10,276 bases of DNA from Pseudomonadota bacterium (GTDB lineage Bacteria; Pseudomonadota; Gammaproteobacteria; Steroidobacterales; Steroidobacteraceae), in assembly GCA_021805275.1 (NCBI GenBank), contig JAJZFQ010000163.1:1-10276 (forward strand), in the 5' to 3' direction. The translations under genes were made by a program, and so were the position numbers. The notes below the pieces were generated by a model that did no database searches, was not told the DNA's origin, and was given only the letters and a program-made list of their open reading frames with translations. How positions within the stretch are numbered: position 1 is the first letter of the stretch; the number at the start of each line of letters is the position of its first letter. This document shows, piece after piece, positions 1 to 6,961 of this stretch.

Positions 1-229
1 CGAGGAGCGGCACGCCGAACTCATTGGAGGCCGCCACCGCGATGTCGCGGGCTTGAGCGGCGCCGCTCTCCACGAGCTGGGTCACGAGCGAAATCTTGCG
101 CTCACGGGAGCTGTTCAGCGCCTCGAGAACGGTCGCCTCATCGACGACCCCATCCTGCACGAGGCGCTGCGGCAGGCCGCCGAGCCCGGTGCGTGCGCCC
201 CCGAGCGCTGCAGAGACATTGTCATTCAT
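1..229 (-). CDS. pilB: Type IV pilus assembly ATPase PilB, N-terminal part (runs off the window)
   Basis: PilB is the cytoplasmic hexameric ATPase that powers pilus extension. Only the first 76 codons lie in the window; the frame is open to the left edge. The start is the ATG at 229-227 (MNDNVSAALGG). Residues 15-76 look like the N-terminal MshEN-type domain of PilB: a GLPQRLVQDGVVDE helix, then VTQLVESG (49-56), then ARDIAVAASNEFGVPLL (60-76), the usual lead-in to the next repeat. The catalytic Walker motifs would lie outside the window. It is co-directional with pilA, 178 nt downstream of the pilA stop and behind a strong terminator, so it probably has its own promoter or depends on read-through. 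The ribosome binding site in front of the ATG is weak. The assignment rests on remembered family similarity of this domain plus the pilA neighbour. Confidence 0.88.
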   Translation of the reverse strand, partial: MNDNVSAALGGARTGLGGLPQRLVQDGVVDEATVLEALNSSRERKISLVTQLVESGAAQARDIAVAASNEFGVPLL

Positions 230-360
230 GGACTTACGGTGGTCCGATTCGATCCGCGGGGCTCAAGTGTACCCAAGCCGGCGGGGCCGGCCATTGTCAA
301 ATCTGCGCCCGATCCTCGCACAGGGGAAGGGCGCTCACCGTGACTGGGCTCCCAAAAGAA

Positions 361-385
361 GAAGCCCCCGCGGAGCGGGGGCTTC
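361..385 (-). terminator. Rho-independent terminator of pilA
   Basis: A perfect 11-bp inverted repeat (361-371 GAAGCCCCCGC, 375-385 GCGGGGGCTTC) has a 3-nt loop. Read on the minus strand it follows the pilA stop codon by 22 nt, and the stem is followed by a T-rich run (TTCTTTT, 360-354). It should limit transcription from pilA into pilB, which is the usual arrangement for a very highly expressed pilin. Confidence 0.93.
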
Positions 386-407
386 TGCCAGTCATTTGCG
401 GGAACGA

Positions 408-908
408 TTAGTAGCAGGTGGCGGGCAGGTAGGCATCGTCCGAAATTGTGCCGCCGGTCCCAGCAGTTGCGCCTTTGACTATCGTGAGGGTCGACGGGGC
501 CGTGCTACCAGTGCCGGCGCTGCAAACCCAACTGATGTCCCCATTTGGCGACTGATACGCAGTGAGCGTGATCGTCTTGCCGACGATGTTGGAGTTCGCA
601 TTAGCGCCGCCGTAGGTTGCCGTAATTATACCGGTTCCGTACGTCATGGCGCTGACATACGTTCCGCTGATCGCACTGTTGATGCCGAGGTCGGTCAGGT
701 TGGCGCAGGTGCCACCAGCCGTGCCCTTATTGGCGTAGCACTCATCGAATGCGGTTTCGATACCGCCGGCGAGCGAGAGTCCTTCCGAGACCTGCGCGCG
801 GATAGTGTAGTTCTGATAGGCGGGGATGGCGATCGCCGCCAGGATGCCGATGATCGCAATGACGATCATCAACTCAATCAGGGTAAAGCCCTTTTGCACC
901 GATTTCAT
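408..908 (-). CDS. pilA: Type IV major pilin PilA (prepilin)
   Basis: This is the major structural subunit of the type IV pilus, 166 aa. The start is the ATG at 908-906, chosen because GAGGAG (917-922) lies 8 nt upstream and the protein then begins with the classic short class III leader MKSVQKG. Prepilin peptidase would cut after G7, leaving F8 as N-methyl-Phe1 and E12 as the essential Glu5. The hydrophobic helix (LMIVIAIIGILAAIAIPAY, about residues 13-31) anchors the prepilin and forms the pilus core. The globular part has C165 in the final CY pair and an upstream cysteine in WVC, which likely close the C-terminal D-loop disulfide; a second cysteine pair lies in the DECYANKG...TCANL stretch. 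The region between them is rich in Thr, Ser and Gly, so O-glycosylation is possible but unproven. A frame extension upstream to 1007 crosses the promoter and is not coding. Expression is likely sigma-54 dependent. Confidence 0.96.
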   Translation of the reverse strand: MKSVQKGFTLIELMIVIAIIGILAAIAIPAYQNYTIRAQVSEGLSLAGGIETAFDECYANKGTAGGTCANLTDLGINSAISGTYVSAMTYGTGIITATYGGANANSNIVGKTITLTAYQSPNGDISWVCSAGTGSTAPSTLTIVKGATAGTGGTISDDAYLPATCY

Positions 909-916
909 GAAGAAAA

Positions 917-922
917 CTCCTC
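917..922 (-). promoter_or_regulatory. Ribosome binding site of pilA
   Basis: GAGGAG on the minus strand, 8 nt before the ATG at 908. It fixes the pilA start over any upstream in-frame codon. Confidence 0.85.
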
Positions 923-979
923 TGAGGGACGAACGAATTCTGTTTACGAGGCGCGAAGGGCGCCTGCCGCCGAGTAGAC

Positions 980-996
980 AGCAAGTGCCGTGCCAG
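980..996 (-). promoter_or_regulatory. Sigma-54 (RpoN) -24/-12 promoter of pilA
   Basis: The minus strand reads CTGGCACGGCACTTGCT, a full match to the RpoN consensus YTGGCACGN4TTGCW with correct GG to GC spacing. Transcription should start near 969, giving a leader of about 61 nt. PilA genes of gammaproteobacteria are typically driven by RpoN with the PilS/PilR two-component system. No clear PilR enhancer could be picked out by eye upstream. Confidence 0.92.
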
Positions 997-1012
997 CCAC
1001 GTCGCATCGTTG

Positions 1013-1025
1013 TAACTAATTGAAT
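1013..1025 (-). promoter_or_regulatory. Possible IHF site upstream of the pilA promoter
   Basis: The minus strand reads ATTCAATTAGTTA, one mismatch from the IHF consensus WATCAAN4TTR, in a locally AT-rich patch 17 nt upstream of the -24 element. Sigma-54 promoters often use IHF bending to bring the activator to the polymerase. The consensus is loose, so chance is a real alternative. Confidence 0.35.
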
Positions 1026-1310
1026 TTACGAAGTATTACTCTTCTGCGCGGCCCGCTATGTCAAGTATGCATTCGAATCCCGGACGAACGGGGGATCACC
1101 CCGACGTCAAAAAGTGACGCGAATGGTCACATTTGGGCAGCGATCTTGCGAGAGGGTCTCGACGGATTCACGTCAGGCTCCGGCACGACGAGAATCTGCT
1201 GATCCAGTCACGTCCGGAGGTGCGCCGACGCCGCCACAATCAGCAGGCTCGAACGTCCGCGGAACCGCAGACCCTTGCGGTGCTGACGTTCTGAGTCTTG
1301 CAGTTTCAGA

Positions 1311-1327
1311 GCCGATATTATTTCGGC
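1311..1327 (+). promoter_or_regulatory. Inverted repeat with -10-like core before the glycosyltransferase operon
   Basis: GCCGA (1311-1315) and TCGGC (1323-1327) flank TATTATT. TATTAT (1316-1321) matches a sigma-70 -10 box at 5 of 6 positions, but no good -35 box sits at the right distance. It may be an operator overlapping a weak promoter, or a small leader hairpin just ahead of the ribosome binding site at 1328-1333. Confidence 0.3.
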
Positions 1328-1333
1328 GGAGGG
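1328..1333 (+). promoter_or_regulatory. Ribosome binding site of the first glycosyltransferase
   Basis: GGAGGG, 6 nt before the ATG at 1340. It supports that start over the in-frame TTG at 1298. Confidence 0.75.
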
Positions 1334-1339
1334 TTGGTG

Positions 1340-2560
1340 ATGAGGGCGGTGGTTACGGCGCCGTCAAACGCCGAGGTTCTCGAAGCGCTCAGGCCGCGCA
1401 GCATCGAGTTGACCATTCTCATGCCGTGCCTCAATGAGGCTGAGACCGTGGCGATCTGCGTGCGCAAGGCGCAGGAATTCTTGCAGCGCACGGGTGTCGT
1501 CGGGGAAGTCCTGGTAGCGGACAACGGATCGAGCGATGGGTCGGTCGAACTGGCGCAAAGGGCCGGTGCGCGCGTCGTGCGGGTGGCACAGAAGGGTTAC
1601 GGCAGCGCACTCATGGCGGGAATCGCCGACGCACACGGTCGGTTCGTCATCATGGCCGACGCGGACGACAGCTATGACTTTTCCCTGATCGACGGGTTTC
1701 TTGCCTCCTTGCGATCGGGCAGCGAGCTCGTGATCGGGCATCGCTTCCGCGGCGGAATTCGACCGGGCGCGATGCCGTGGCTCCATCGCTATCTCGGAAA
1801 TCCCGTCCTCAGCTTCATCGGCAGGCTGTTCTTCTCCTGCCGCATCGGCGACTTCCATTGCGGCTTGCGCGGGATCAATCGTGCGGCGGCCCTGCGCTTA
1901 GGTCTGAGCGCGCCTGGGATGGAATTCGCCAGTGAGATGATCGTCAAGGCGGCGCTGGCAGGCTGGGCAATCGATGAAGTTCCTACGGTACTCTCGCCCG
2001 ATGGTCGATCGCGACCGCCGCACTTGCGCAGTTGGCGCGACGGTTGGCGGCACCTACGTTTCCTGCTCATGATGAGTCCACGCTGGCTGCTCCTTTACCC
2101 TGGGTTATTCCTCATTGCCGCTGGCGTGGTGGTGGAGCTGTTGCTGCTGCGCGGACCGATCGCCGTGCACGGCGTGGGTTTCGGCGTTCACACTATGTTG
2201 TACGCTGCCGGAGCCACCATTCTGGGACTGCAACTGGTTCTCTTTTCAGTGATCGCACGGACGGTCGGGGTCTTGAAGCATCTTCTGCCAATGACGCCGA
2301 GACTGCGGGAATTTTTGCGCGTCTTTACGGTCGAACGGGGCATTTTTCTTGGTGCTGCGCTCGGACTCTCCGGTCTCGCTTTGGCCGTGTATTCGCTCGA
2401 CACCTGGTTCCGGGCCCGGTTTGGCCCGCTGAACCCCCTTGCGGCCATGCACGCGGTGATCACCTCAGTGACTTTGATGCTCGGCGGAGGCGAGGTCCTG
2501 TGCGCATCTTTCTTGCTCGGGCTGATCGACGTCCGTCCCGACGAAAGTGCCGACGAGTGA
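1340..2560 (+). CDS. Membrane-anchored family 2 glycosyltransferase (DPM1/DPG-synthase-like)
   Basis: A 406-aa inverting GT2 enzyme with a cytoplasmic GT-A domain (about residues 20-240) and a C-terminal membrane part. Visible GT2 features are ILMPCLNEAET (26-36), VADNGSSDGS (59-68), the metal-binding DXD within MADADD (105-110), and the GDFHCGLRGINR block (170-181) typical of polyprenyl-phosphate glycosyltransferases. Four hydrophobic segments follow (about 249-270, 285-308, 334-353 and 373-396). Family knowledge suggests transfer of a sugar from a nucleotide donor to a polyprenyl phosphate lipid, providing a lipid-linked donor for a periplasmic GT-C enzyme. The next gene is GT-C-like and a GtrA protein is encoded nearby, which fits that route. 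The sugar cannot be told from sequence. It is the first gene of a three-gene coupled set; its stop overlaps the next start. Confidence 0.88.
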   Translation: MRAVVTAPSNAEVLEALRPRSIELTILMPCLNEAETVAICVRKAQEFLQRTGVVGEVLVADNGSSDGSVELAQRAGARVVRVAQKGYGSALMAGIADAHGRFVIMADADDSYDFSLIDGFLASLRSGSELVIGHRFRGGIRPGAMPWLHRYLGNPVLSFIGRLFFSCRIGDFHCGLRGINRAAALRLGLSAPGMEFASEMIVKAALAGWAIDEVPTVLSPDGRSRPPHLRSWRDGWRHLRFLLMMSPRWLLLYPGLFLIAAGVVVELLLLRGPIAVHGVGFGVHTMLYAAGATILGLQLVLFSVIARTVGVLKHLLPMTPRLREFLRVFTVERGIFLGAALGLSGLALAVYSLDTWFRARFGPLNPLAAMHAVITSVTLMLGGGEVLCASFLLGLIDVRPDESADE

Positions 2561-4626
2561 CTCCTGCTGACGCATCGGATCCCTCGGCGCTGCGGCTTAC
2601 GATGATCGTACTGCTAAAGCGCGTAGCCGCCGCGCCCCGTTGGCTCATCTATGCGTGTTGCTCCCTTCTGGTGGTGTTGACGAGTTATCACCTCGGGAAG
2701 GCGATGACGTGGGACACCATGGGATACCATGTCTATGCCGGCTTCAGTGCGCTGCATGATCGATTCGGGCAAGACTATTTCGCCGCGGGTCCACAGGCGT
2801 ATTTCAATCCGTACGCGTACATACCCTTCTATTTGCTGATTCGCTCGTCGCTTACCCCACTTGAGGACGCATCAATTCTCGCGCTGATCCAGAGCGGGAT
2901 TTTATGGCTAACTTATGAGTTAACGGTTCAGATGGTGTACTCGGATACACCGAAAGTCAGAACAATAGTCGGCGTCCTCGCGGCACTGTTTGCATTTTTA
3001 AATCCTGTTCTAATTAACGAATTCGGGTCGAGTTACGCAGACGTCACGACCGCTGAGTTCGTGCTGATGGGTTGGCTCTTACTTGTTACAGTCGTGCGAA
3101 CACCCAGTGCGGCGCGTGTAATCGGAGCGGCTCTACTGCTGGGTGTGGCGAGCGGACTCAAGCTCACCAATACTGTGCACGCGGTAGCAGCAGCATCTCT
3201 GCTGTTGTTCATCCCAGAAAGTTTTGTCAAGAAGCTCAGAATTTCCGCCCTTTACGTTCTGATGGTTTCTGCCGGCTTTATTCTCGTCAGTCTGCCATGG
3301 TCAATTCATCTTGAGCGACACTTTGGTAACCCAGTGTTTCCGCTCTTGAATGGATTATTTCGGTCGCCGCAATACACGACCGGCACGATGCTAGATCATC
3401 GCTTCATGCCTGCTACTCTTGGTGCGGCACTAGCGCGTCCATTCGAGATGGTTTTGCCCAAACCGTGGATCCACTTTGAGCTGTCTGCTCCCGACCTGCG
3501 CTATGCGCTCTTACTGATGCTGTTGATGTGGTTTGTGTTGCGATGGTTGTGGCGTCGGGTGAGCGAATCACGAGCGTTGCCAAAGTTAAACTATCCAGAT
3601 CGAGTCCTGGCTGCGGTGACTTTCGCCTTCTTGGTCGATTGGGTGCTCTGGCTCTCAGTTTCGGGGAACAGCCGCTACTTCATTCCCATGGCATGCGTTG
3701 CTGCAGCGTTGTGTTTCATTCTAATTTTCCGCCTGCTTTCGGCGTACCCGGCTATTCGGAATTGTCTGTTGGCGATGATTTTTATTGTTCAATTTGTTCA
3801 GCTCGGTATGGGTGCTGATTATCGTTACTATCTTCCTTGGCATCATGGTTCATGGTTTACCGTGTCCGTTCCTTCTCAATTAAAGTCTAGCGCGGATCTG
3901 TATTTTTTAATCGGCGGGCAAACTAATTCATACATTATTCCCGATATGCCGAGAGATTCGGGATTTGTAAATCTTGGCGGCTTCTATCAGTTGTCCGCCA
4001 ACGGTGTAAACGGTGAGCACATTAAAGCTCTTATTCGACGGTTTGCGCCGCATCTGCGGGCCATATGGTCTGATGAGAGCGCCGGTGCGACGCAGCAGCA
4101 GGAGAGTTCAAGGGTCTTTGAGTCCGCTAATGACGCGCTTGAGCCCTTCGGTCTGCGGGTGGACGCCGGTCGCTGTGCCATGATCGTCGTCCACGGCGTG
4201 CATACGGTGTTCAGGGTCGAAACTTCTGCTCGGCAAGGCAAGCCCTCGGCAACGCGCGACCCGGACACCAAGTATCTGGTTACCTGTCATGTGGTTCGCA
4301 ATCCCTCAGCGGTTGCTCCGCTGCCGGGTGAGCGAACCGCTGATGTCGCGTTTGATCATCTGGAAGACGCCTGTCCGGCACTCTTTCAACCGCGCCGACC
4401 CGTCGATGTCCTCATAGGAGATGCCAGGTCCGGCTACATCTTTCTGCGCAAATACACTGGGTCTGCTGTGCACGCGTGGATTGCACAGGGAATTGTTCGG
4501 TTTCAGAAGGTGGCGCCCGGAGGACGGGAGGAAGATGCCGGATCGGAGCGAATGTGGGTGCAGTCACCGCCCCGCGTCGCGTGCGGTTGGCAGGGGGCAG
4601 GGTTTATCAAAGTCGTGCCGCAATGA
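2557..4626 (+). CDS. Large polytopic membrane protein, putative GT-C type glycosyltransferase
   Basis: About 689 aa. I chose the GTG at 2557, which forms a GTGA overlap with the previous stop; the ATG at 2602 (MIVLLKRVAAAP) is an alternative and neither has a good ribosome binding site. After a first membrane helix (about 29-46) comes a loop with W52-D53 and an aromatic YHVYAGF stretch. GT-C enzymes usually carry their catalytic acidic residue in this first periplasmic loop. Many hydrophobic segments follow to about residue 415, including SGNSRYFIPM (369-378), a pattern seen in GT-C proteins. The last 270 or so residues are mostly soluble with no recognised domain. I do not recognise the family, so the enzymatic role is inference from topology and neighbours: it could use the lipid-linked sugar made by the upstream GT2. 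Base composition is unusual, with 60-nt blocks near 3781 and 3901 at about 38% GC against about 60% in the gene before. Confidence 0.7.
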   Translation: MTPADASDPSALRLTMIVLLKRVAAAPRWLIYACCSLLVVLTSYHLGKAMTWDTMGYHVYAGFSALHDRFGQDYFAAGPQAYFNPYAYIPFYLLIRSSLTPLEDASILALIQSGILWLTYELTVQMVYSDTPKVRTIVGVLAALFAFLNPVLINEFGSSYADVTTAEFVLMGWLLLVTVVRTPSAARVIGAALLLGVASGLKLTNTVHAVAAASLLLFIPESFVKKLRISALYVLMVSAGFILVSLPWSIHLERHFGNPVFPLLNGLFRSPQYTTGTMLDHRFMPATLGAALARPFEMVLPKPWIHFELSAPDLRYALLLMLLMWFVLRWLWRRVSESRALPKLNYPDRVLAAVTFAFLVDWVLWLSVSGNSRYFIPMACVAAALCFILIFRLLSAYPAIRNCLLAMIFIVQFVQLGMGADYRYYLPWHHGSWFTVSVPSQLKSSADLYFLIGGQTNSYIIPDMPRDSGFVNLGGFYQLSANGVNGEHIKALIRRFAPHLRAIWSDESAGATQQQESSRVFESANDALEPFGLRVDAGRCAMIVVHGVHTVFRVETSARQGKPSATRDPDTKYLVTCHVVRNPSAVAPLPGERTADVAFDHLEDACPALFQPRRPVDVLIGDARSGYIFLRKYTGSAVHAWIAQGIVRFQKVAPGGREEDAGSERMWVQSPPRVACGWQGAGFIKVVPQ

Positions 4627-5573
4627 GTGACGGGGCGTCGTCCGCCGATCTGACTGTCCTGGATCGGACTCGACTCATCGTGCCGGTACTCAATGGAGGG
4701 CGCCGGTGGCAGGAGGCGGCACATGCGATCACGGCAGCAGTTCCCGATGCCGCGGCGGTGGTGGTCATCGACTCAGGGTCGACCGACGGCAGTGATCGCG
4801 TGGCGCTTACATGCGGATTCGAGCTGCATCGGATTGAACCGAACACGTTTAATCATGGCCGGACTCGACAGTGGGCTGCCGAGCAGTTCTGCGTAGGGCG
4901 AGATTTCGCAATATTTCTGACGCAGGACGCAGTGCTGGAAGGGCCGCAGTCTCTCATGGCGTTGGTGAGCGCGCTTTCAGACCCGGACGTCGGAGCAGCG
5001 TATGGTCGGCAAGTGCCGCATGCAGGGGCCGGGCCGTTTGAGGCGCACGTGATTCTTTTCAATTACGGCGCGCGGAGTGAAACACGTTCCGCCGCGGATG
5101 CGCCTCGGCTCGGGATTAAGACAGCGTATCTCTCGAATTCATTTGCCGCCTATCGTTTGAGTGTCCTCAGGGCTTGCGGCGGCTTTCCGAGTCATCTCAT
5201 TCTCGGTGAAGACACTGCTGTGGCCGTAAAAATGCTCTTGGGAGGTTGGACTATCGGATACTGCGCGGACGCCCGGGTTCGGCATTCCCACGCCTATACC
5301 ATCGCGCAGGACGCGCGGCGGTATTTCGATTTTGGGGTGCTGCACACTCAGTTGCCGGAGTTGATGCGCAATTTTGGTGCGGCGGAAGGCGAGGGAATTC
5401 GGTTTGCCACCTCCGAGATGCTCTATGTCGCAAGACATGCGCCGTTGCAACTGCCCTTGGTTCCCGTTCGCAATGTGGCCAAGTACGCCGGCTACCGCTT
5501 GGGGAGACTGTTTGAGCATTTGCCACGCTCATTGTGCCGACATCTGAGCATGACGCGGGGGTACTGGGTGTAA
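4623..5573 (+). CDS. Family 2 glycosyltransferase, rhamnosyltransferase-like
   Basis: A 316-aa soluble or peripheral GT2 enzyme. The ATG at 4623 overlaps the previous stop as ATGA, which indicates translational coupling; a longer upstream frame would overlap the previous gene and has no support. Motifs: LIVPVLNGG (18-26), VIDSGSTDGS (48-57), NHGRTRQWAAE (77-87), FLTQDAVL (98-105, the DXD-like site), YGRQVPHAGAGPFEAH (127-142), SNSFAAYR (171-178), LGEDTAVAVKMLLGGW (194-209, with the likely catalytic base E196 or D197), then HSHAY (221-225). This set matches WbbL/RfbF-like rhamnosyltransferases, which add L-rhamnose from dTDP-rhamnose to a lipid-linked glycan. The exact donor is inferred; no dTDP-rhamnose genes are in the window. 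It ends 12 nt before the convergent GtrA gene. Confidence 0.87.
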   Translation: MSDGASSADLTVLDRTRLIVPVLNGGRRWQEAAHAITAAVPDAAAVVVIDSGSTDGSDRVALTCGFELHRIEPNTFNHGRTRQWAAEQFCVGRDFAIFLTQDAVLEGPQSLMALVSALSDPDVGAAYGRQVPHAGAGPFEAHVILFNYGARSETRSAADAPRLGIKTAYLSNSFAAYRLSVLRACGGFPSHLILGEDTAVAVKMLLGGWTIGYCADARVRHSHAYTIAQDARRYFDFGVLHTQLPELMRNFGAAEGEGIRFATSEMLYVARHAPLQLPLVPVRNVAKYAGYRLGRLFEHLPRSLCRHLSMTRGYWV

Positions 5574-5585
5574 CGGAAGCTCCTA

Positions 5586-6041
5586 TTAGGGGTGCTCGGC
5601 GCTGTCTGCTGGGATGATGCGATACGTCACGAATCGTTGAGCCAGGAAGCTGAGGGGCGTGTTGACGGCGGCGGTAGCGAGCGCCGCGGCGAGGTACCAG
5701 ACGTGAAATTCACCGACTAGCAGTCTCATCACGGCCGTGCTCACGCACAATAGAACGCCGTTGACTGCCATATAGCGAACAGCGCGCGCGTGATTGATCG
5801 TGGCAGCGGAAAACGTGAACCGAGCATTGAGGAGGTACCCGGCAATGTTGCCGACGATGAAGGATACGGCGAAGGCGAACAGATAGTTCAGTCCTGCGAA
5901 CGCATGCAGTCCCACAAGAACGGCCACGCTGACGATGAGGCACGCCACGCCAACCCCACAGAAGCTTCCAAGCTGCCTAAGAGGGAGGCGCCATGGGGCG
6001 ATGGGGGCGGATTGACCGTTGGTTGAATGAAACGCCTTCAC
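5586..6041 (-). CDS. GtrA-family membrane protein
   Basis: A 151-aa protein with four predicted membrane helices (about 24-46, 51-71, 87-108 and 114-137), the usual size and layout of the GtrA family. Family hallmarks include the LNARFTF motif after helix 2 (71-77), the R-Y pair before helix 3 (89-90) and SFLAQRFVTY at the end (131-140). GtrA proteins are thought to flip undecaprenyl-phosphate-linked sugars across the inner membrane, and they commonly occur with a DPM1-like GT2 and a GT-C transferase; both types lie across the convergent junction. The start is a GTG at 6041-6039 that overlaps the methyltransferase stop by 4 nt (GTGA), so the two are likely translated together. Confidence 0.9.
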   Translation of the reverse strand: MKAFHSTNGQSAPIAPWRLPLRQLGSFCGVGVACLIVSVAVLVGLHAFAGLNYLFAFAVSFIVGNIAGYLLNARFTFSAATINHARAVRYMAVNGVLLCVSTAVMRLLVGEFHVWYLAAALATAAVNTPLSFLAQRFVTYRIIPADSAEHP

Positions 6042-6736
6042 AATTTAGCGACTTGCGAGTGCGCACCCTCGGATGGATTGTGCTCGCTGAGATCTCTTTG
6101 AGCGCGGGGCGGTGCGATCACGAGTGCCAGATTGCAACTCCACGGCCGAACCCGGAATTCCGATGCAATGGAGTGCGCGCCGAACGTCTCTTGCACCAAC
6201 GTGCGCAATTCGGGCTCGTGTGGGTAGCGGATGCGCTCGCCGGTGATATAGCGGTCCGAGAGATACCCGAGCAGGTAGGCGGCGGTTGGTTGCCGGACCC
6301 AGTCCTTGAGCACGAGCGTGCCTCCGTGGGCCGTCAACCGACGAGCAGCGAATAAAAAATCCGTCCACTCTGTATAGGGTACGTGGTGCAGGACGTCGGC
6401 GATGATGACCAAGTGGTAGCGACCGGGTTCAGTGGCAGCGAGGTCCTGGGCCGTCGTTCTCATAAATCGAACCCGCGAGCGCTTGCCACGGTACAGTCGG
6501 CCAGGAGATTCGCAGATATCGATACCGGTCACAGCGGCATTCGGGAAAGTGCGCACTATCCGTTCGGTAACCATCCCGTCACCGCAGCCGATTTCGAGGA
6601 TCGTACCCGCGCTGCGGATCAGCGCGTGGATCGAGCCGACAAAGTCGTCAAGGTCGACGAATATGCGTCGGTAGAGCTCTGATACGAGTCTTTCGTGCCG
6701 CCCGAAACTGCGACGAACTTGCGGGCCGATACGCAA
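6038..6736 (-). CDS. Class I SAM-dependent methyltransferase
   Basis: A 232-aa protein. The start is the TTG at 6736-6734: an in-frame TGA lies directly upstream and GGAG (6747-6744) sits 7 nt before it; no better start follows before the SAM motif. The Rossmann-type SAM-binding core is clear: motif I ILEIGCGDG (46-54), the acidic end of strand 2 in VTGIDI (69-74), motif ADVLHHVP (113-120) and the post-motif LVLKDWVR (141-148). The substrate is unknown. The family covers sugar, lipid and small-molecule O-, N- and C-methyltransferases; next to glycosyltransferases and a GtrA gene, a sugar or lipid-linked substrate is likely but inferred. It is the first gene of a two-gene minus-strand unit with the GtrA gene. 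Confidence 0.86.
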   Translation of the reverse strand: MRIGPQVRRSFGRHERLVSELYRRIFVDLDDFVGSIHALIRSAGTILEIGCGDGMVTERIVRTFPNAAVTGIDICESPGRLYRGKRSRVRFMRTTAQDLAATEPGRYHLVIIADVLHHVPYTEWTDFLFAARRLTAHGGTLVLKDWVRQPTAAYLLGYLSDRYITGERIRYPHEPELRTLVQETFGAHSIASEFRVRPWSCNLALVIAPPRAQRDLSEHNPSEGAHSQVAKL

Positions 6737-6743
6737 TCACGGA

Positions 6744-6747
6744 CTCC
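6744..6747 (-). promoter_or_regulatory. Ribosome binding site supporting a TTG start
   Basis: GGAG on the minus strand, 7 nt before the TTG at 6736. It is the main support for using this rare start codon for the methyltransferase. Confidence 0.6.
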
Positions 6748-6766
6748 GTAGGATGACGAATACAGT

Positions 6767-6875
6767 TTCACAGTCCGGCACGGTACTGCGTGGTGCGGGG
6801 CACTGTCACCTCACATGACCCGCGATTGTGAAGCTCGAGCGACCGAGACGATTCTTCATGTATCAGGACTGTGAA
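6767..6875. repeat. Repeated TTCACAGTCC motif in the divergent intergenic region
   Basis: TTCACAGTCC at 6767-6776 has an exact inverted copy, GGACTGTGAA, at 6866-6875. A near copy, GATTGTGAA, lies at 6824-6832 in the same orientation as the second. All contain a TGTGA/TCACA core. They lie between the divergent methyltransferase and sulfotransferase genes, so they may be binding sites for one regulator. No full TGTGA-N6-TCACA palindrome of the CRP type is formed. Confidence 0.5.
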
Positions 6876-6961
6876 CGGGTACGCCACTTTACAAGAAGTC
6901 AGACATATTCCAACCTCTATAGGCTAGTTTTTTGCGGATCGGGTTTGCGGTGGCCAAGTCT

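Larger units (their letters stand above)
997..1339. other. Intergenic region between divergent pilA and the glycosyltransferase operon
   Basis: About 340 nt hold no convincing gene; the short frames here lack a ribosome binding site and recognisable sequence. It should contain the upstream activating region of pilA and the promoter of the plus-strand operon. Visible structure is limited to small inverted repeats: GTGAC/GTCAC (1114-1118 and 1126-1130), ACCGCA/TGCGGT (1264-1269 and 1276-1281) and GCCGA/TCGGC (1311-1315 and 1323-1327). Confidence 0.6.

Noticed and set aside
266..300. Possible pilB promoter on the minus strand: TTGACA (300-295) and TACACT (271-266)
   Set aside because: Both boxes are good but the spacer is 23 bp, well beyond the working range; the spacer also holds two GCCGGC palindromes. 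It is left as a curiosity.
96..977. Long plus-strand open frame of 293 codons
   Set aside because: It runs antisense across the pilB start, the terminator and pilA, has no recognisable protein sequence, and is Arg/Ala-rich as expected for a shadow frame in GC-rich DNA.
909..1007. N-terminal extension of pilA by 33 residues
   Set aside because: It would cross the RpoN promoter and ribosome binding site, and it destroys the short prepilin leader.
2032..2556. Upstream extension of the GT-C-like protein
   Set aside because: This part is the out-of-frame shadow of the membrane helices of the preceding glycosyltransferase; coding starts at 2557 or 2602.
6776..6790. RpoN-like sequence CGGCACGGTACTGCG between the divergent genes
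   Set aside because: The GG to GC distance is one base short, and sigma-54 promoters do not tolerate altered spacing.
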